Shown here: piece by piece, positions 8,324 through 16,738 of the stretch
How the letters are laid out: each line of letters opens with the position of its first letter
Numbering within the stretch: position 1 is the stretch's first letter
DNA from: Candidatus Skiveiella danica
GTDB taxonomy: Bacteria > Pseudomonadota > Gammaproteobacteria > Burkholderiales > Burkholderiaceae_C
Reading direction: 5' to 3'
Assembly: GCA_016721925.1 (NCBI GenBank)
Contig: JADKHE010000013.1
Location: forward strand, 310,001 to 374,000
Length of the DNA: 64,000 nucleotides
The notes under the pieces: model-generated
The model's database searches: none
Told to the model about the DNA's origin: nothing
The model's input: the letters and a program-made list of their open reading frames with translations, nothing else
Translations under genes and position numbers: made by a program

Positions 8324-8931
8324 CCGCCCTTGTCGTCAGCGAGGAGCAGGCCCTCTTTCTTCAGGCGGGCAAGCGAGGCGCCAACGGAGCCTGCTGGAAT
8401 GCCGGAACCCTTGGCCATGGTGGCATGGGTCAAGGGTTTCCAGCTCTTGCGGTTGAGCTGCGTTCTAAAGAAATCCAGCACCTTGGCATGATTGCCAGCG
8501 AGAGTCTGCGGCGAGGTGCCCACCTTGACCTTGGCATTTTTTCGCTTTGGCGCCTTCTTGACGCCTTTGCTCCTGACAACCACGTCTTCGACCGCGACAT
8601 CATCGACGAGATGGGTGCGGGCGGGTCCTTTTTGCCGAGGGACATGGGGCAAGGCGACAAGCACCTGGATATCACATGCTTTCAGGCCGACGGCGGTCTC
8701 ATAAATCGCCTTGAACTGATCTTCTATGGACTGAACTTCCTGGGCCAAGCGGGCGAGGGTTTTCCACTGGGCAAACAGCTTGTCGTTGACAGCGCCGAAA
8801 GGCTGCTCGACGACTGCGGATGCGACCACTTTCCCCTGCTGGGCGACAGCTTCGACCAGAGCCTGGCGGGCTGCGTCGATAGACTGACCGGCTTGTTGGA
8901 TGAAAGATAGGGTGTCAGGCGTGACGGACAT
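8308..8931 (-). CDS. Hypothetical protein with C-terminal winged-helix segment
   Basis: A 207-residue protein of unknown function. The start at ATG 8931 is preferred because the upstream extension to 8991 is Arg/Cys-rich and unlike a protein N-terminus. Residues 1-90 look like an alpha-helical coiled-coil (Gln/Ala/Glu-rich), followed by a basic linker (KGVKKAPKRKNAKVKVG). The C-terminal segment (HATMAKGSGIPAGSVGASLARLKKEGLLLADDKGGYKLA) resembles a winged helix. It converges on the preceding gene with a 16-base overlap. It may be a chromatin-like or regulatory protein of the mobile element. Confidence 0.55.
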   Translation of the reverse strand: MSVTPDTLSFIQQAGQSIDAARQALVEAVAQQGKVVASAVVEQPFGAVNDKLFAQWKTLARLAQEVQSIEDQFKAIYETAVGLKACDIQVLVALPHVPRQKGPARTHLVDDVAVEDVVVRSKGVKKAPKRKNAKVKVGTSPQTLAGNHAKVLDFFRTQLNRKSWKPLTHATMAKGSGIPAGSVGASLARLKKEGLLLADDKGGYKLA

Positions 8932-9454
8932 TCGACAAATCCAAGGTAAGGGGCGGCACGTGCCGCGCTCAAAGTCTACCCTCCCTGACATCTACGTCTG
9001 CAATGGATAAATCAGCGGTCTGTGGTGCTTCAAAATTGTAGGCTGGCAATCGGCCATCAGCTGCCCCTTGGAAAGTCTCTCGTTAGCCGACCGTCGATTC
9101 ACATGATTTCCAATAAGCCGACGGTCGACAGCGACCGAGAATTCTGCCAACTGGCCGACGCTTGATGCAGGTGGAGCGGTCTTTGGGCCCGTTTCTTCAA
9201 TTTGATGCGCGATTTGACCCGAATCACAGGTCTGAACCGGCCCGATGCCGAACGTGTTCTGCCTGCCGGTGGCCATTAGATCTTCGGACATGACTACCAT
9301 GAAAAGGGGTCCAGTCGTCAATTTTGAATGTCCGTATCCAGTCTTTGGACTAAGCCGCGCGGTGCTGATCAATCGCCTGCGGTATGCGCAGGAAGGGGTT
9401 GTGCCTATGTTTTGAACTGAGGCAATTGGCCTCGTTCACTACACGAGTACAACC
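8932..9454. other. Junction region without a supported gene
   Basis: No gene can be supported here. An open frame at 8992-9372 on the minus strand has low-complexity, Ser/Thr-rich content without family resemblance. The region lies between the phage-like module and the truncated tyrosine recombinase, so it is probably decayed junction DNA. Confidence 0.5.
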
Positions 9455-9880
9455 ATGGAATCCTCAAGTCAAGCCGTTTCTCCGCTACGCCAACGCATGA
9501 TCGATGACATGCGCATGCGCAAGCTGTGCGACAAGACGCAGGCCAGCTATATCCGGGCGGTACGCCAACTAGCCGCCTTCCTCAAACGTTCGCCCGATAC
9601 CGCTACCGCGGAGGAACTGCGGCGTTTTCAGCTGCACATGGTCGACCGGGGTACATCGCCAGTGACCTTGAACGCAACGATTACGGGGTTGAAGTTCTTC
9701 TTCGACGTCACGCTCGATCGTGGTGAACTGTTGTCCAAGATGCCGCCAGTGCGGGTGCCTCGCACTCTGCCAGTGAAATTGAGCCGTGAGCAGGTCGCAC
9801 GCCTTATCGCTGCGGCGCCGAACTTGAAGTCCCAGACGGCACTATCGATTGCTTACGGCGCGGGATTGCGCGCCGATTCA
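9455..9880 (+). pseudogene. Truncated tyrosine recombinase (IS91-associated type), left copy
   Basis: The N-terminal SAM-like and early catalytic part of a tyrosine recombinase of the kind that accompanies IS91-family transposases. It shows SPLRQRMIDDMRMRKL, TQASYIRAVRQLAAFLKRSPD, SPVTLNATITGLKFFFDV and TALSIAYGAGLRA. Homology stops at about 9875, just where the first catalytic Arg of the GAGLR motif is reached, and the rest of the frame (to 10087) is unrelated. The His-x-x-Arg and Tyr motifs are absent, so it is inactive. A related copy truncated at almost the same place lies on the opposite strand at 38400-38847. Confidence 0.78.
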
Positions 9881-10186
9881 TCTCATGCTTGCCTGCAGTC
9901 CCAGCAAGCAACAGCACTTGAGCGCGGAGGGGCATCGCCCAGTCAAGCAGCGGTAAGGGATACAACGAATTGCCGGAGTTGTTCGATTTTCCCGAACGAT
10001 TGGCAGGGCTATTCATTGGGCGCCAGGATGGTCTACTCACCACTGAGTCAGCGAACTCAACCCCGGAAACAGCGCCAGATCATGTGAAGCAGCTCAGGGT
10101 CGGTGGTGGTCATGACAGTACAACCAACCGCCACCCTGCGTCAAGCACCCGTTCGAGCGGATTTGGTCGAGCTGAAACACCTCACA
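9881..10186. other. Short region without a recognisable gene
   Basis: Sequence between the truncated recombinase and the MarR stop codon. The integrase frame continues to 10087, but its translation loses all family resemblance. Nothing else is recognisable on either strand. Confidence 0.5.
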
Positions 10187-10693
10187 TCAAGGCAGGTCGG
10201 CTTCCAGTCGTTCTAGATTGGTCATGAACTTCTGCAGCAGGGCGTTGAAGATGACAACGTCCTCGGCAGACATGCCCGTCAATAGTTGCTTCTGCCGCTC
10301 CAGGGCAGCAGCAAGAACCTTGTCGTGCAGCTGCCTGCCCTTTCGAGTCAAATACCAGAACTTGTTCCTGTCGTTCGTCCCCTCCGCCCGACCCTCGGCA
10401 AGGCCCATCTGTTCGATGATGCGCAGACTGCGGCTGACGGCACCTTTGTCGTAGCCAGTGGCGAGGCTTGCCGCAGAAACGGCAATACCGGGTTCCTTGC
10501 AAAGCATGACCAGCATGCGCCAGTCCATCGCGCTAATGCCAAAAGCTTCCTGGTAGAAGCGTGAGGCATTGCGGTTGAATCGGTTGGCTGCCCAGACAAG
10601 CAGCACGGTCGGGTTGCGCTCAAGCTCCAGCGTGCGCCCGGAAAGTTCCGAGACCTCGTCGGTCAGAAAATAGCTGGGGGAGATCTTTTTCAC
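10187..10693 (-). CDS. MarR-family transcriptional regulator
   Basis: A 168-residue MarR-family regulator. The winged HTH is visible as ISAMDWRMLVMLCKEPGIAVSAASLATGYDKGAVSRSLRIIEQMGLAEGRAEGTNDRNKFWYLTRKGRQL, including the wing. Such regulators of aromatic catabolism are usually repressors released by an aromatic acid or its CoA thioester. It lies downstream of, and on the same strand as, the P450/dioxygenase gene set. It is the nearest MarR candidate for the TTGTTGA palindromes at 16493-16546. That pairing is inference. Confidence 0.85.
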   Translation of the reverse strand: MKKISPSYFLTDEVSELSGRTLELERNPTVLLVWAANRFNRNASRFYQEAFGISAMDWRMLVMLCKEPGIAVSAASLATGYDKGAVSRSLRIIEQMGLAEGRAEGTNDRNKFWYLTRKGRQLHDKVLAAALERQKQLLTGMSAEDVVIFNALLQKFMTNLERLEADLP

Positions 10694-10792
10694 GTCTGAG
10701 GCAACCTGGATGGATCAACGGCTGATCAGGTCACCACTGGCAAGCCATCCGCCGCGCGACCCACTACACCGAAGACAAGCATAGCAGTCCGC

Positions 10793-10831
10793 GCGAACCC
10801 ACCCTTCAGCGATGCCGAAGGGCGGGTTCGC
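10793..10831 (-). terminator. Long hairpin after the TRAP remnant
   Basis: GCGAACCC at 10793-10800 and CCCTTC at 10802-10807 pair with GAAGGG at 10817-10822 and GGGTTCGC at 10824-10831 around a 9-base loop, with one mismatch in the stem. It lies seven bases beyond the stop of the DctP remnant, as expected for a transcription terminator. No strong T-run follows, so efficiency is uncertain. Confidence 0.6.
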
Positions 10832-10837
10832 TCTGAC

Positions 10838-11426
10838 TCACTTCGCGGCAGGAGCGTACTTGGCCAGCAGGCCACGAGCGGATTTGAGCAACTGAGGTCC
10901 GCTGGCACCAGCGTCCTTCAGCCAGGCCGTCTCGACCGTCGCGGTGGTCTTTTGCCAGAGTTCAAGCTCATCCGACGAGATGGTCGATATGGTGTTGCCA
11001 CGGTCACGCGCCAGCTTGACGGTGAAATCGGTGGAATCGTCAAAGACGCCGCCGGCCCACTGCGTAGCCGCCTGCGGCGACGCGCCAGGCCATCACCGCC
11101 AGCACCAGCGAGTAGCACAAGGTGCCGCCGAGGTCCATGCGCGCCTGGGTTTGGCTGGAGGCACGCGTGGTGAAGAAGTCCACGATGATGTTGCTCCTGT
11201 GGAATTGCGCATAGGGCAGGCAGGCGGAGATGCAGACGGCGATGCCCAGTTGCACCAGCTTGACGTCACCCTCGATCGGGCTGTCGAACCAGGCGCGACC
11301 AATGACGCTGATCACCGTCATCGTGGCCATGAGGATCAGCAGGATGCCCGCCGACCAGCCACTGATGTCACACAGCAGGCGCAGGACGCGACCCGTCGGG
11401 CCGAGTTCAGGGGTTTTTTCTTTCAT
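10838..11426 (-). pseudogene. TRAP transporter scar: dctQ start joined to dctP end
   Basis: From 11426 the frame encodes a DctQ-like small membrane subunit (MATMTVISVIGRAWFDSPIEGDVKLVQLGIAVCISACLPYAQFHRSNI). After AWRVAAGGYA it shifts into a stop at 11040. From about 11055 another frame reads GGVFDDSTDFTVKLARDRGN and SSDELELWQKTTATVETAWLKDAGASG, ending in GLLAKYAPAAK at 10838. That is the C-terminus of a DctP-type periplasmic binding protein. The large permease gene dctM and the rest of dctP are gone, so one internal deletion fused the two ends out of frame. The transporter is dead. Confidence 0.75.
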
Positions 11427-11448
11427 GTCTCCTCGCTCTTCTTTTGAG

Positions 11449-11471
11449 GGGGCACCGCTTTCGGGTGCCCC
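11449..11471 (-). terminator. Hairpin between enoyl-CoA hydratase gene and TRAP remnant
   Basis: GGGGCACC at 11449-11456 pairs with GGTGCCCC at 11464-11471 around a 7-base loop. It lies 22 bases beyond the enoyl-CoA hydratase stop codon, with CAAAA on the minus-strand side. It is probably an intrinsic terminator or mRNA-stabilising hairpin. Confidence 0.55.
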
Positions 11472-11492
11472 GTTTTGTGCACGGGCGGCGGC

Positions 11493-12266
11493 TCAGTGAT
11501 CCCTGGACGCCTGCACCGCCGAGGCGTAGTTCTTGAGCGCTTCTGCCCGGTAGCCGCGCATGGCCTCGTTGGCCTTGCGGCCCAGCTCCAGGCCCTGGGC
11601 CAACGGCACGTCGGCCACCGCCTGGAACAGGCGCTTGGTGGCCTGCAGCGAGGCGGGCACGCGCTTGGACAGGTCTCCGGCAACGGTCATCGCCTCGTCG
11701 AATTCCGTTCCGCTGGGAACGGCACGGGTGACCATGCCGCGCGCCTGGGCTTCGGCACCGCTGACCAGGCACCCGGTGGAGACCAGTTCGAAGCCGGCCT
11801 TGCGGCCGATCTGCTTTGTGAGGTTGGCCATGACCACGGCGGCCACCAGGCCGTGCTTGATCTCGGGGTAGCCCATCTTGGCGTCATCTGCGGCGATGGC
11901 GATGTCGCAGGCCAGCGCCAGCCCGCAACCGCCGCCGACTGCGTAGCCGTGCACCGCGGCAATCACCGGCTTTCCCATTTCCGGGATGGTCTTGTGCAGG
12001 CCATAGGTCAGGCCCGCGCGGTATTCGACGCGCTCGCTCTGATCGGGCGTCAGGCTGGAGAACTCGCGGGTGTCGGCCCCCGAGCAGAACGATGTGCCTG
12101 CGCCGCGCAGCACGACGACGCGCACGGCGTCATCGGCCTGCGCAGCCTTGAGCGCATCGATGAGGCGGGTGTAGAGGTCACTGTCCATGGCATTGAGCTG
12201 CTCCGGACGGTTAAGGGTGAGGATACGGACGGGGCCGCGGTCTTCGACGAGCAAGGGCGTGGTCAT
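11493..12266 (-). CDS. Enoyl-CoA hydratase/isomerase family protein
   Basis: A 257-residue crotonase-fold protein. The oxyanion-hole segments are visible: GTSFCSGADTREF near residue 58 and AAVHGYAVGGGCGLALACDIAIA near 105. Such enzymes hydrate, isomerise or hydrolyse acyl-CoA thioesters. The usual second catalytic Glu (normally PGAGGTQ) is replaced by HGLVAAVVMANL, so simple hydratase activity is doubtful. It ends the gene set P450-ferredoxin-reductase-pcaH-pcaG, 39 bases downstream of pcaG. It probably handles a CoA ester made downstream of ring cleavage. Confidence 0.82.
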   Translation of the reverse strand: MTTPLLVEDRGPVRILTLNRPEQLNAMDSDLYTRLIDALKAAQADDAVRVVVLRGAGTSFCSGADTREFSSLTPDQSERVEYRAGLTYGLHKTIPEMGKPVIAAVHGYAVGGGCGLALACDIAIAADDAKMGYPEIKHGLVAAVVMANLTKQIGRKAGFELVSTGCLVSGAEAQARGMVTRAVPSGTEFDEAMTVAGDLSKRVPASLQATKRLFQAVADVPLAQGLELGRKANEAMRGYRAEALKNYASAVQASRDH

Positions 12267-12305
12267 GGGAATGGATTCAACAGGTTGTTCAATTGCAGGC
12301 AGTGG

Positions 12306-12818
12306 TCACTGCGCATCGAGGTCAAAGAAAACGGACTCGCGGTCACCTTGAAGGTGGAGGTCGTGGGTCAGGCGGTCCGGCGCTGTACCGGCAGCGGCCA
12401 CCAATCGCCCGCGAACATTGGCGGGCACGCGGCTCATCACCGGGTCGACCGCGTTGCGGGCGGCCTCGTCCGGAAAGTACATCCGCGTCATGAGCGGGCG
12501 GGCCAGGCCGCGAGTGAAGATGTATATGTTCAGGCTGGGCGACAGGGTGCCCACGCCGGGGACGACCACCGCCTTTGGCTTGGCTACGGTGACCTTGAAG
12601 CGCCCGTCGAGCGTGCGGGCGCGGCAGGTCTGCCCGTCGGACCAGAACTCGATGAAGGAACCGTAGCCGACCGATTCGCCGGCACCGTCGAAGATGGCGC
12701 CTTCGATCGTCACGGCACGGGCCGCGGCCGGGTCGACGGTGTGGGTCAGCCCCTCGGGGAACAATGCAAAACCGAACAAGGGCCCACAGGTCTGGGCAGG
12801 AGTGAGGATGGTGCTCAT
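12306..12818 (-). CDS. PcaG-like intradiol dioxygenase alpha subunit (copy 1)
   Basis: A 170-residue protein of the protocatechuate 3,4-dioxygenase alpha family. Family marks are QTCGPLFGFALFPEG at the N-terminus, IEGAIFDGAGE near residue 38 and IYIFTRGLARPLMTRMYFPDE near 105. It carries no iron ligands and shapes the substrate pocket contributed by the beta subunit. Its start overlaps the pcaH-like stop by four bases (ATGA), as for co-translated heteromers. The family-typical HIHV/HINV before the FARG motif reads LNIYIF here, unlike the second copy (APHIHVALFARG). Substrate range may therefore differ. Confidence 0.82.
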   Translation of the reverse strand: MSTILTPAQTCGPLFGFALFPEGLTHTVDPAAARAVTIEGAIFDGAGESVGYGSFIEFWSDGQTCRARTLDGRFKVTVAKPKAVVVPGVGTLSPSLNIYIFTRGLARPLMTRMYFPDEAARNAVDPVMSRVPANVRGRLVAAAGTAPDRLTHDLHLQGDRESVFFDLDAQ

Positions 12819-13615
12819 GCTTTGCTCTCGAAAGGGGTGGCCCCCGGACCGCGCAGCACGATGTCAAATCGGTAGGCCAATGCAGAGGGATTGCGCGGTG
12901 TCAGCACGCCGGGATCGGTGCGCGGCGGCGGATAGACCAGGCCACCCACGCCGTCGGGTGTCGGATGCAGCCGCGGCGGGCCAAAGGATTCGGCGATCGA
13001 GTGATCGATGTCGAGCTGGGCGATCAGCCGACTCTGGCCGCGCTCGTCAGGGACGGCGTTGATCATGCGGTCGTGGCGGATCAGCGGATCCCCCTCGAAG
13101 TACATCTGCGTCACCAGCCGGCTGTCGAAGGCCTCGCCGAAGAGGGAGAAGTGGATGTGCGAGGCGCGCCAAGCGTGCGTGGTGGAGCGGAAGAAGGCCG
13201 GATAGGGGCCAGGCCGGATGGTGACAAATCGGTAGTGGCCATCGTGATCGGTCAGGCAGCGGCCGGCGCCGATGAAATTGGGATCAAGCGGAAAGCCGGA
13301 GACATCAAGCGAATCCGAATAGCCCCCGGCCGCGTTAGCTTGCCAGATCTCGATCAGCGAGTGACGCACCGGGCGACCGTCACTGTCCGTCACGCGGCCA
13401 TGCACGATGATGCGTGTGCCCAGGGGTTCGCCCTGGCCGTGCGCGGTCAGATCGCTGTCGCCAGGTCGCACCTTTAGCTGGCCGAAGGCCGGCCCGCTGA
13501 CATGGTGTAACCAGCCTCGCGGCAACTGGACGAGCGGACGCTCGGGCATGCGCAGCTGGCTGACGCTGGAATTGGAGTCCCGATAGGGAGGGTCGAAGCT
13601 GAGGTAATTCGTCAT
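12815..13615 (-). CDS. PcaH-like intradiol dioxygenase beta subunit (copy 1)
   Basis: A 266-residue catalytic subunit of an intradiol ring-cleaving dioxygenase. The non-haem Fe(III) ligands appear as Tyr99 (AAGGYSDS), Tyr138 (PGPYPAFF), His153 and His155 (RASHIHF). The LIEIWQANAAGG and RLVTQMYFEGDPL blocks are typical of protocatechuate 3,4-dioxygenase. Compared with the roughly 238-residue Pseudomonas PcaH, it has an added loop at about residues 208-243, shared with the second copy. It cleaves between two adjacent hydroxyls of a catechol-type acid. The true substrate is unknown, since no pcaBCD genes follow. Confidence 0.85.
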   Translation of the reverse strand: MTNYLSFDPPYRDSNSSVSQLRMPERPLVQLPRGWLHHVSGPAFGQLKVRPGDSDLTAHGQGEPLGTRIIVHGRVTDSDGRPVRHSLIEIWQANAAGGYSDSLDVSGFPLDPNFIGAGRCLTDHDGHYRFVTIRPGPYPAFFRSTTHAWRASHIHFSLFGEAFDSRLVTQMYFEGDPLIRHDRMINAVPDERGQSRLIAQLDIDHSIAESFGPPRLHPTPDGVGGLVYPPPRTDPGVLTPRNPSALAYRFDIVLRGPGATPFESKA

Positions 13616-13643
13616 CGTCTGTCCTGGGGTGTAGAGGGCCGCA

Positions 13644-14870
13644 TCAGTGCAAGCTCAGATCCTTGAGGGGTAGCGTTGGACTGGCCAGGTCCTCGGGCCG
13701 TGGGCTCTTCTTCTGCTCCAGCCAGCGCCGGCCGTGGGCGAACGCAGCGGCGTCGTGTAGGGCCTCGACCGCCAGCAGGTGACTGGCCTTGAAGTACCAG
13801 ACCGAGGCTCCCTGGGTCGGCCGTGGTCCGGCGTCGCGGACCACCACCGCATCGTGGCCCGTGCTCAGTCCGACCATCTGCAATTTGCAGTCGTACTGGT
13901 CAGACCAGAACCAGGGCACTGGCGCGTAGGGCACAGCGCGGCCTACGATCGCCTGGGCCACACAATCGCCTTGCGCCATGGCGTTGTGCACGGACTCCAG
14001 CCGTATGGAGGCTTCGCCCCAGGGGAAACGGGCGCAGTCACCGCAGGCATAGACGCCCGGCACCGTGGTCTGCCCGTGCTGGTCGACGACGATGCCGTCC
14101 TGCACCGCCAGGCCGCCGGCCTGGGCCAGTTCGACGTTGGGCAGCGCGCCGATGCCCACCAGCACGACATCGGCCGGCAGGACCTGACCATCGGCCAGCA
14201 CCACCTCGTGCACCTGCCCTCCCTGCCCGCGCAGGCTGGCGAGCTGATGCTGCTCCAGGATGCGCACACCGTGCGCCTGGTGCAGCGCACGCAGGCGCTG
14301 CGAAACCTCGGCCCCCGCCACTCGTTGCAGGATGCGTGGCGCCTGTTCCAGCACCGTGACGTTCATGCCCGCCTGCCGAACCGTCGCCGCGACCTCCAGC
14401 CCCACAAAGCCACCACCAACCACCACGAGGTTGCGGCCCGCGGCCAGTGCACGCTGGAGCGCCAGCGCGTGATCGGCGCCACGCAGCACGTGCACGCCAC
14501 GCAGGCCGGCGGTCAGCGCCAGGGGCAACTCGCGCGCCCGGGTGCCGGTGGCCAGTACCAGGTCCTCGTACGCCAGAGCGCTGCCGTCGGACAGGTCGAT
14601 GCGCCGCTCACGGGTATCGATGGCCGTGCCACGCATCCCGATTTTCAGGTCGATGCGCTGGTCCTGGTAGAAATCCGCCGGCCGCAACAGCAAGGACTTT
14701 GCATCCAGTTCGCCAGCCAGAAACTTCTTGGACAGTGGCGGGCGCTGGTACGGCAGGTGCGCTTCCTCGCCGATCAGTGTGATCGGTTTGTCGTAACCCA
14801 GCGCGCGCAGGCGGATGGCCACATTCAGGCCGCTCTGGCCCGCCCCCACGACGACGGTGCCCAACGTCAT
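13644..14870 (-). CDS. Putidaredoxin-reductase-type FAD oxidoreductase
   Basis: A 408-residue NAD(P)H:ferredoxin reductase of the putidaredoxin reductase/rhodocoxin reductase type. The FAD-binding GAGQSG is near residue 8, the NAD-binding VVGGGFVGLEVAAT near 152, and the second FAD motif PGVYACGDCARF near 268. The start ATG 14870 is chosen because MTLGTVVVGAGQSG gives the normal N-terminus; the upstream extension is artefactual. It lies 16 bases after the ferredoxin gene. It passes electrons from NAD(P)H to the [2Fe-2S] ferredoxin and then to the P450. Confidence 0.87.
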   Translation of the reverse strand: MTLGTVVVGAGQSGLNVAIRLRALGYDKPITLIGEEAHLPYQRPPLSKKFLAGELDAKSLLLRPADFYQDQRIDLKIGMRGTAIDTRERRIDLSDGSALAYEDLVLATGTRARELPLALTAGLRGVHVLRGADHALALQRALAAGRNLVVVGGGFVGLEVAATVRQAGMNVTVLEQAPRILQRVAGAEVSQRLRALHQAHGVRILEQHQLASLRGQGGQVHEVVLADGQVLPADVVLVGIGALPNVELAQAGGLAVQDGIVVDQHGQTTVPGVYACGDCARFPWGEASIRLESVHNAMAQGDCVAQAIVGRAVPYAPVPWFWSDQYDCKLQMVGLSTGHDAVVVRDAGPRPTQGASVWYFKASHLLAVEALHDAAAFAHGRRWLEQKKSPRPEDLASPTLPLKDLSLH

Positions 14871-14886
14871 GCCAGACCTCCGGGGG

Positions 14887-15204
14887 TCACGCTGAGGGCA
14901 CCCGCAGCACAAGTCCGTCGAGCACCTCGCTGGCCACCAGCTGGCAACTCAAACGACTTTCGGGGCGGCGCGGTACTTCGGTCATGTCCAGCAAATCCGA
15001 CTCCATGGCGCTGGCCTCGCCAGTGAGGTGCGCAAAGGCAGGGTCGACATAGACATGGCAGGTGGCGCACATGAGTCCGCCGCCGCATTCGCCAATGACT
15101 CCGCGCACGCCGTTGTGAACAGCTGCGTCCATCAGGCTCAGGCCATCCTTGACATCGGCGAACACCTCGCCGCCATCTTCAAACATCCAGGTCACTTTAG
15201 GCAT
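14887..15204 (-). CDS. [2Fe-2S] ferredoxin (putidaredoxin type)
   Basis: A 105-residue ferredoxin with the cluster-binding pattern C-x5-C-x2-C (GECGGGLMCATC) and a distant fourth Cys (SRLSCQLV), as in putidaredoxin and terpredoxin. The start ATG 15204 has GGAG six bases upstream; the start codon lies inside the last codons of the P450 gene, so the two are coupled. It shuttles single electrons between the reductase and the cytochrome P450 encoded directly upstream. Confidence 0.9.
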   Translation of the reverse strand: MPKVTWMFEDGGEVFADVKDGLSLMDAAVHNGVRGVIGECGGGLMCATCHVYVDPAFAHLTGEASAMESDLLDMTEVPRRPESRLSCQLVASEVLDGLVLRVPSA

Positions 15205-16475
15205 GTGCAACTCCATTCGGATAAGCCAGCAGCGTGGTCAGACCACGCGGACAGATCGTTCTGATCCAGTTCGGGGTTTGGTTGGGTATCAGCGTCATGC
15301 GAGGAAACTCTCGCACCAACGCTTCCAACAGGGTCACCATCTGGAAACGCGCCAGCGGCGCACCGATACAGACGTGGATGCCGCTGCCGAAAGCCAGATG
15401 TTCACGCACATTGGCGCGGGTAGGATCAAAGGTGTGGGGGTCCGCGAAATGACGGTCGTCGCGGTTGGCCGAGCCCAAACTCACCAGAATCTTGGCGTCC
15501 TTGGGCACAGTGACGCCTCCGAGGACCACGTCTTCTGTGGCACGGCGGCGCCAGTTGAACATGCCACTGTTGAAGCGCAGTCCCTCTTCGACAGCGCTGG
15601 GAATCAAGGCCGGGTTGTCCACCAGCCTCGCCCAGTTCCCGGGCTGCTCCAGAAGGGCATGGAAGATGTTGCCCATGGCGGCTGTCACGGCCTCGTGGCC
15701 TGCGAGCATGATGCCAAAGACCAGGCAGATGATTTCGTTCTCGGTCAAGACCTCGTCGTTGCCGCCTCTGATCTCCAGTAGCTTGCTCGGGTAGTCATCA
15801 CCAGGCTGCTCCTTGCGCTGTTGAACCAACGCACGAGAGAACTGGAAGAACTCATTCAGATCCCGCCCCGCGTCCATCATGTGCTCTGGGGGTGCGACCC
15901 CAGGTGAGCGCAGCGCGATTGAAGCCCCAGCGCTTGATCTGGCGCGGATCTACGTCGGGAATACCCAACAGCAAGAAGACGATGCGCGCCGGCAGCTCGT
16001 AGGCCAGGTCGGCAATGAGATCAATCTGTTCACGCCCTTTGAGAGCGGCCACATCGCGCTCAATCATCTCCTTGATCTGCGGGTAGTAGCTCGCGTAGCG
16101 CTTGGCGTTGAGGAACTGCCCTGCGGCCATGCGGATGCGGGTGTGCTTGGGCCGGTCGGTGTTGGACTGCACTGGCTCAATGGTGAAGTCGTTCTCCCGA
16201 AGGAAGCGAGAGAGTTCCTCTGGAAATGGGGTCACCGGCTCCAGTGTGGTCGAGGCCGAAAAACGGTCCGGGTGGCGCATGACCGCCACTACGTCTTCTC
16301 GACGAGTCACCACCCAGTAATCGATTTCCGGCGAATAGAACACGGGCTCTTCTTGTCGAGCTCGGGCCAGGAATTCGTGCACCCCCTCATGCTCAAACGC
16401 ACGGTACTGGCTACCCAGTCCGGAATAGGGGCAACCCCTGGAGGCGGACGCCACCGCCTGGTCTTCAATTTTCAT
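15197..16475 (-). pseudogene. Cytochrome P450 with a one-base frameshift
   Basis: A soluble bacterial class I P450, split by a frameshift at a run of five Gs (plus strand 15888-15892). The N-terminal part (from 16475) runs to WGFNRAALTWGRTP. Removing one base restores EHMMDAGRDLNEFFQF and the rest. The haem-binding loop AFGSGIHVCIG and the K-helix SAVEEGLRF are intact. The oxygen-binding I-helix reads AGHEAV, with Ala where the usual acid-alcohol Thr stands. With its ferredoxin and reductase it forms a three-component monooxygenase, perhaps for O-demethylation or hydroxylation of an aromatic acid. The frameshift may be real or a sequencing error. Confidence 0.85.
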
Positions 16476-16492
16476 GACGATTTATCTGCTAA

Positions 16493-16510
16493 TTGTTGAT
16501 CGGTCAACAA
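16493..16510. promoter_or_regulatory. Palindromic operator candidate 1 (TTGTTGA-n4-TCAACAA)
   Basis: A perfect inverted repeat TTGTTGATCGGTCAACAA, 7-base arms and a 4-base spacer, 17 bases upstream of the P450 start codon. The shape fits a MarR-family operator. It lies in the divergent region between the P450 set (minus) and the HpaB set (plus). Confidence 0.6.
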
Positions 16511-16523
16511 AGTATGATTTTAA

Positions 16524-16546
16524 TTTGTTGTTTAGTCAACAACAAA
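16524..16546. promoter_or_regulatory. Palindromic operator candidate 2
   Basis: TTTGTTGTT at 16524-16532 is the exact reverse complement of AACAACAAA at 16538-16546, a 9-base dyad with a 5-base spacer. It is related in sequence to the first palindrome 14 bases away. Two such sites could allow one regulator to control both divergent operons. Confidence 0.6.
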
Positions 16547-16738
16547 GATGCGAGGGTTTTCCATGAGCCTCCGGCAACTGTCTATCGAGGCACTCAACAG
16601 CTGGAGCAACGTCCGATGAAAAGTACAAGTTATTCCCCGAAATGTGTATTTCCACCAAACCCAGACTGCCGAAGAATCCAGCTTATTGAAAAGACAACAT
16701 GAACCCAACGGCGACAGAGCCAGGAACAGGAGACACAG

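Noticed and set aside
8992..9372. A 126-codon minus-strand open frame as a gene
   Set aside because: There is no family resemblance or ribosome-binding site, and the composition differs from neighbouring genes.
11475..12875. A 466-codon plus-strand frame over the enoyl-CoA hydratase and pcaG
   Set aside because: It overlaps two well-supported genes on the other strand and reads as Gly/His/Arg-rich low-complexity protein.
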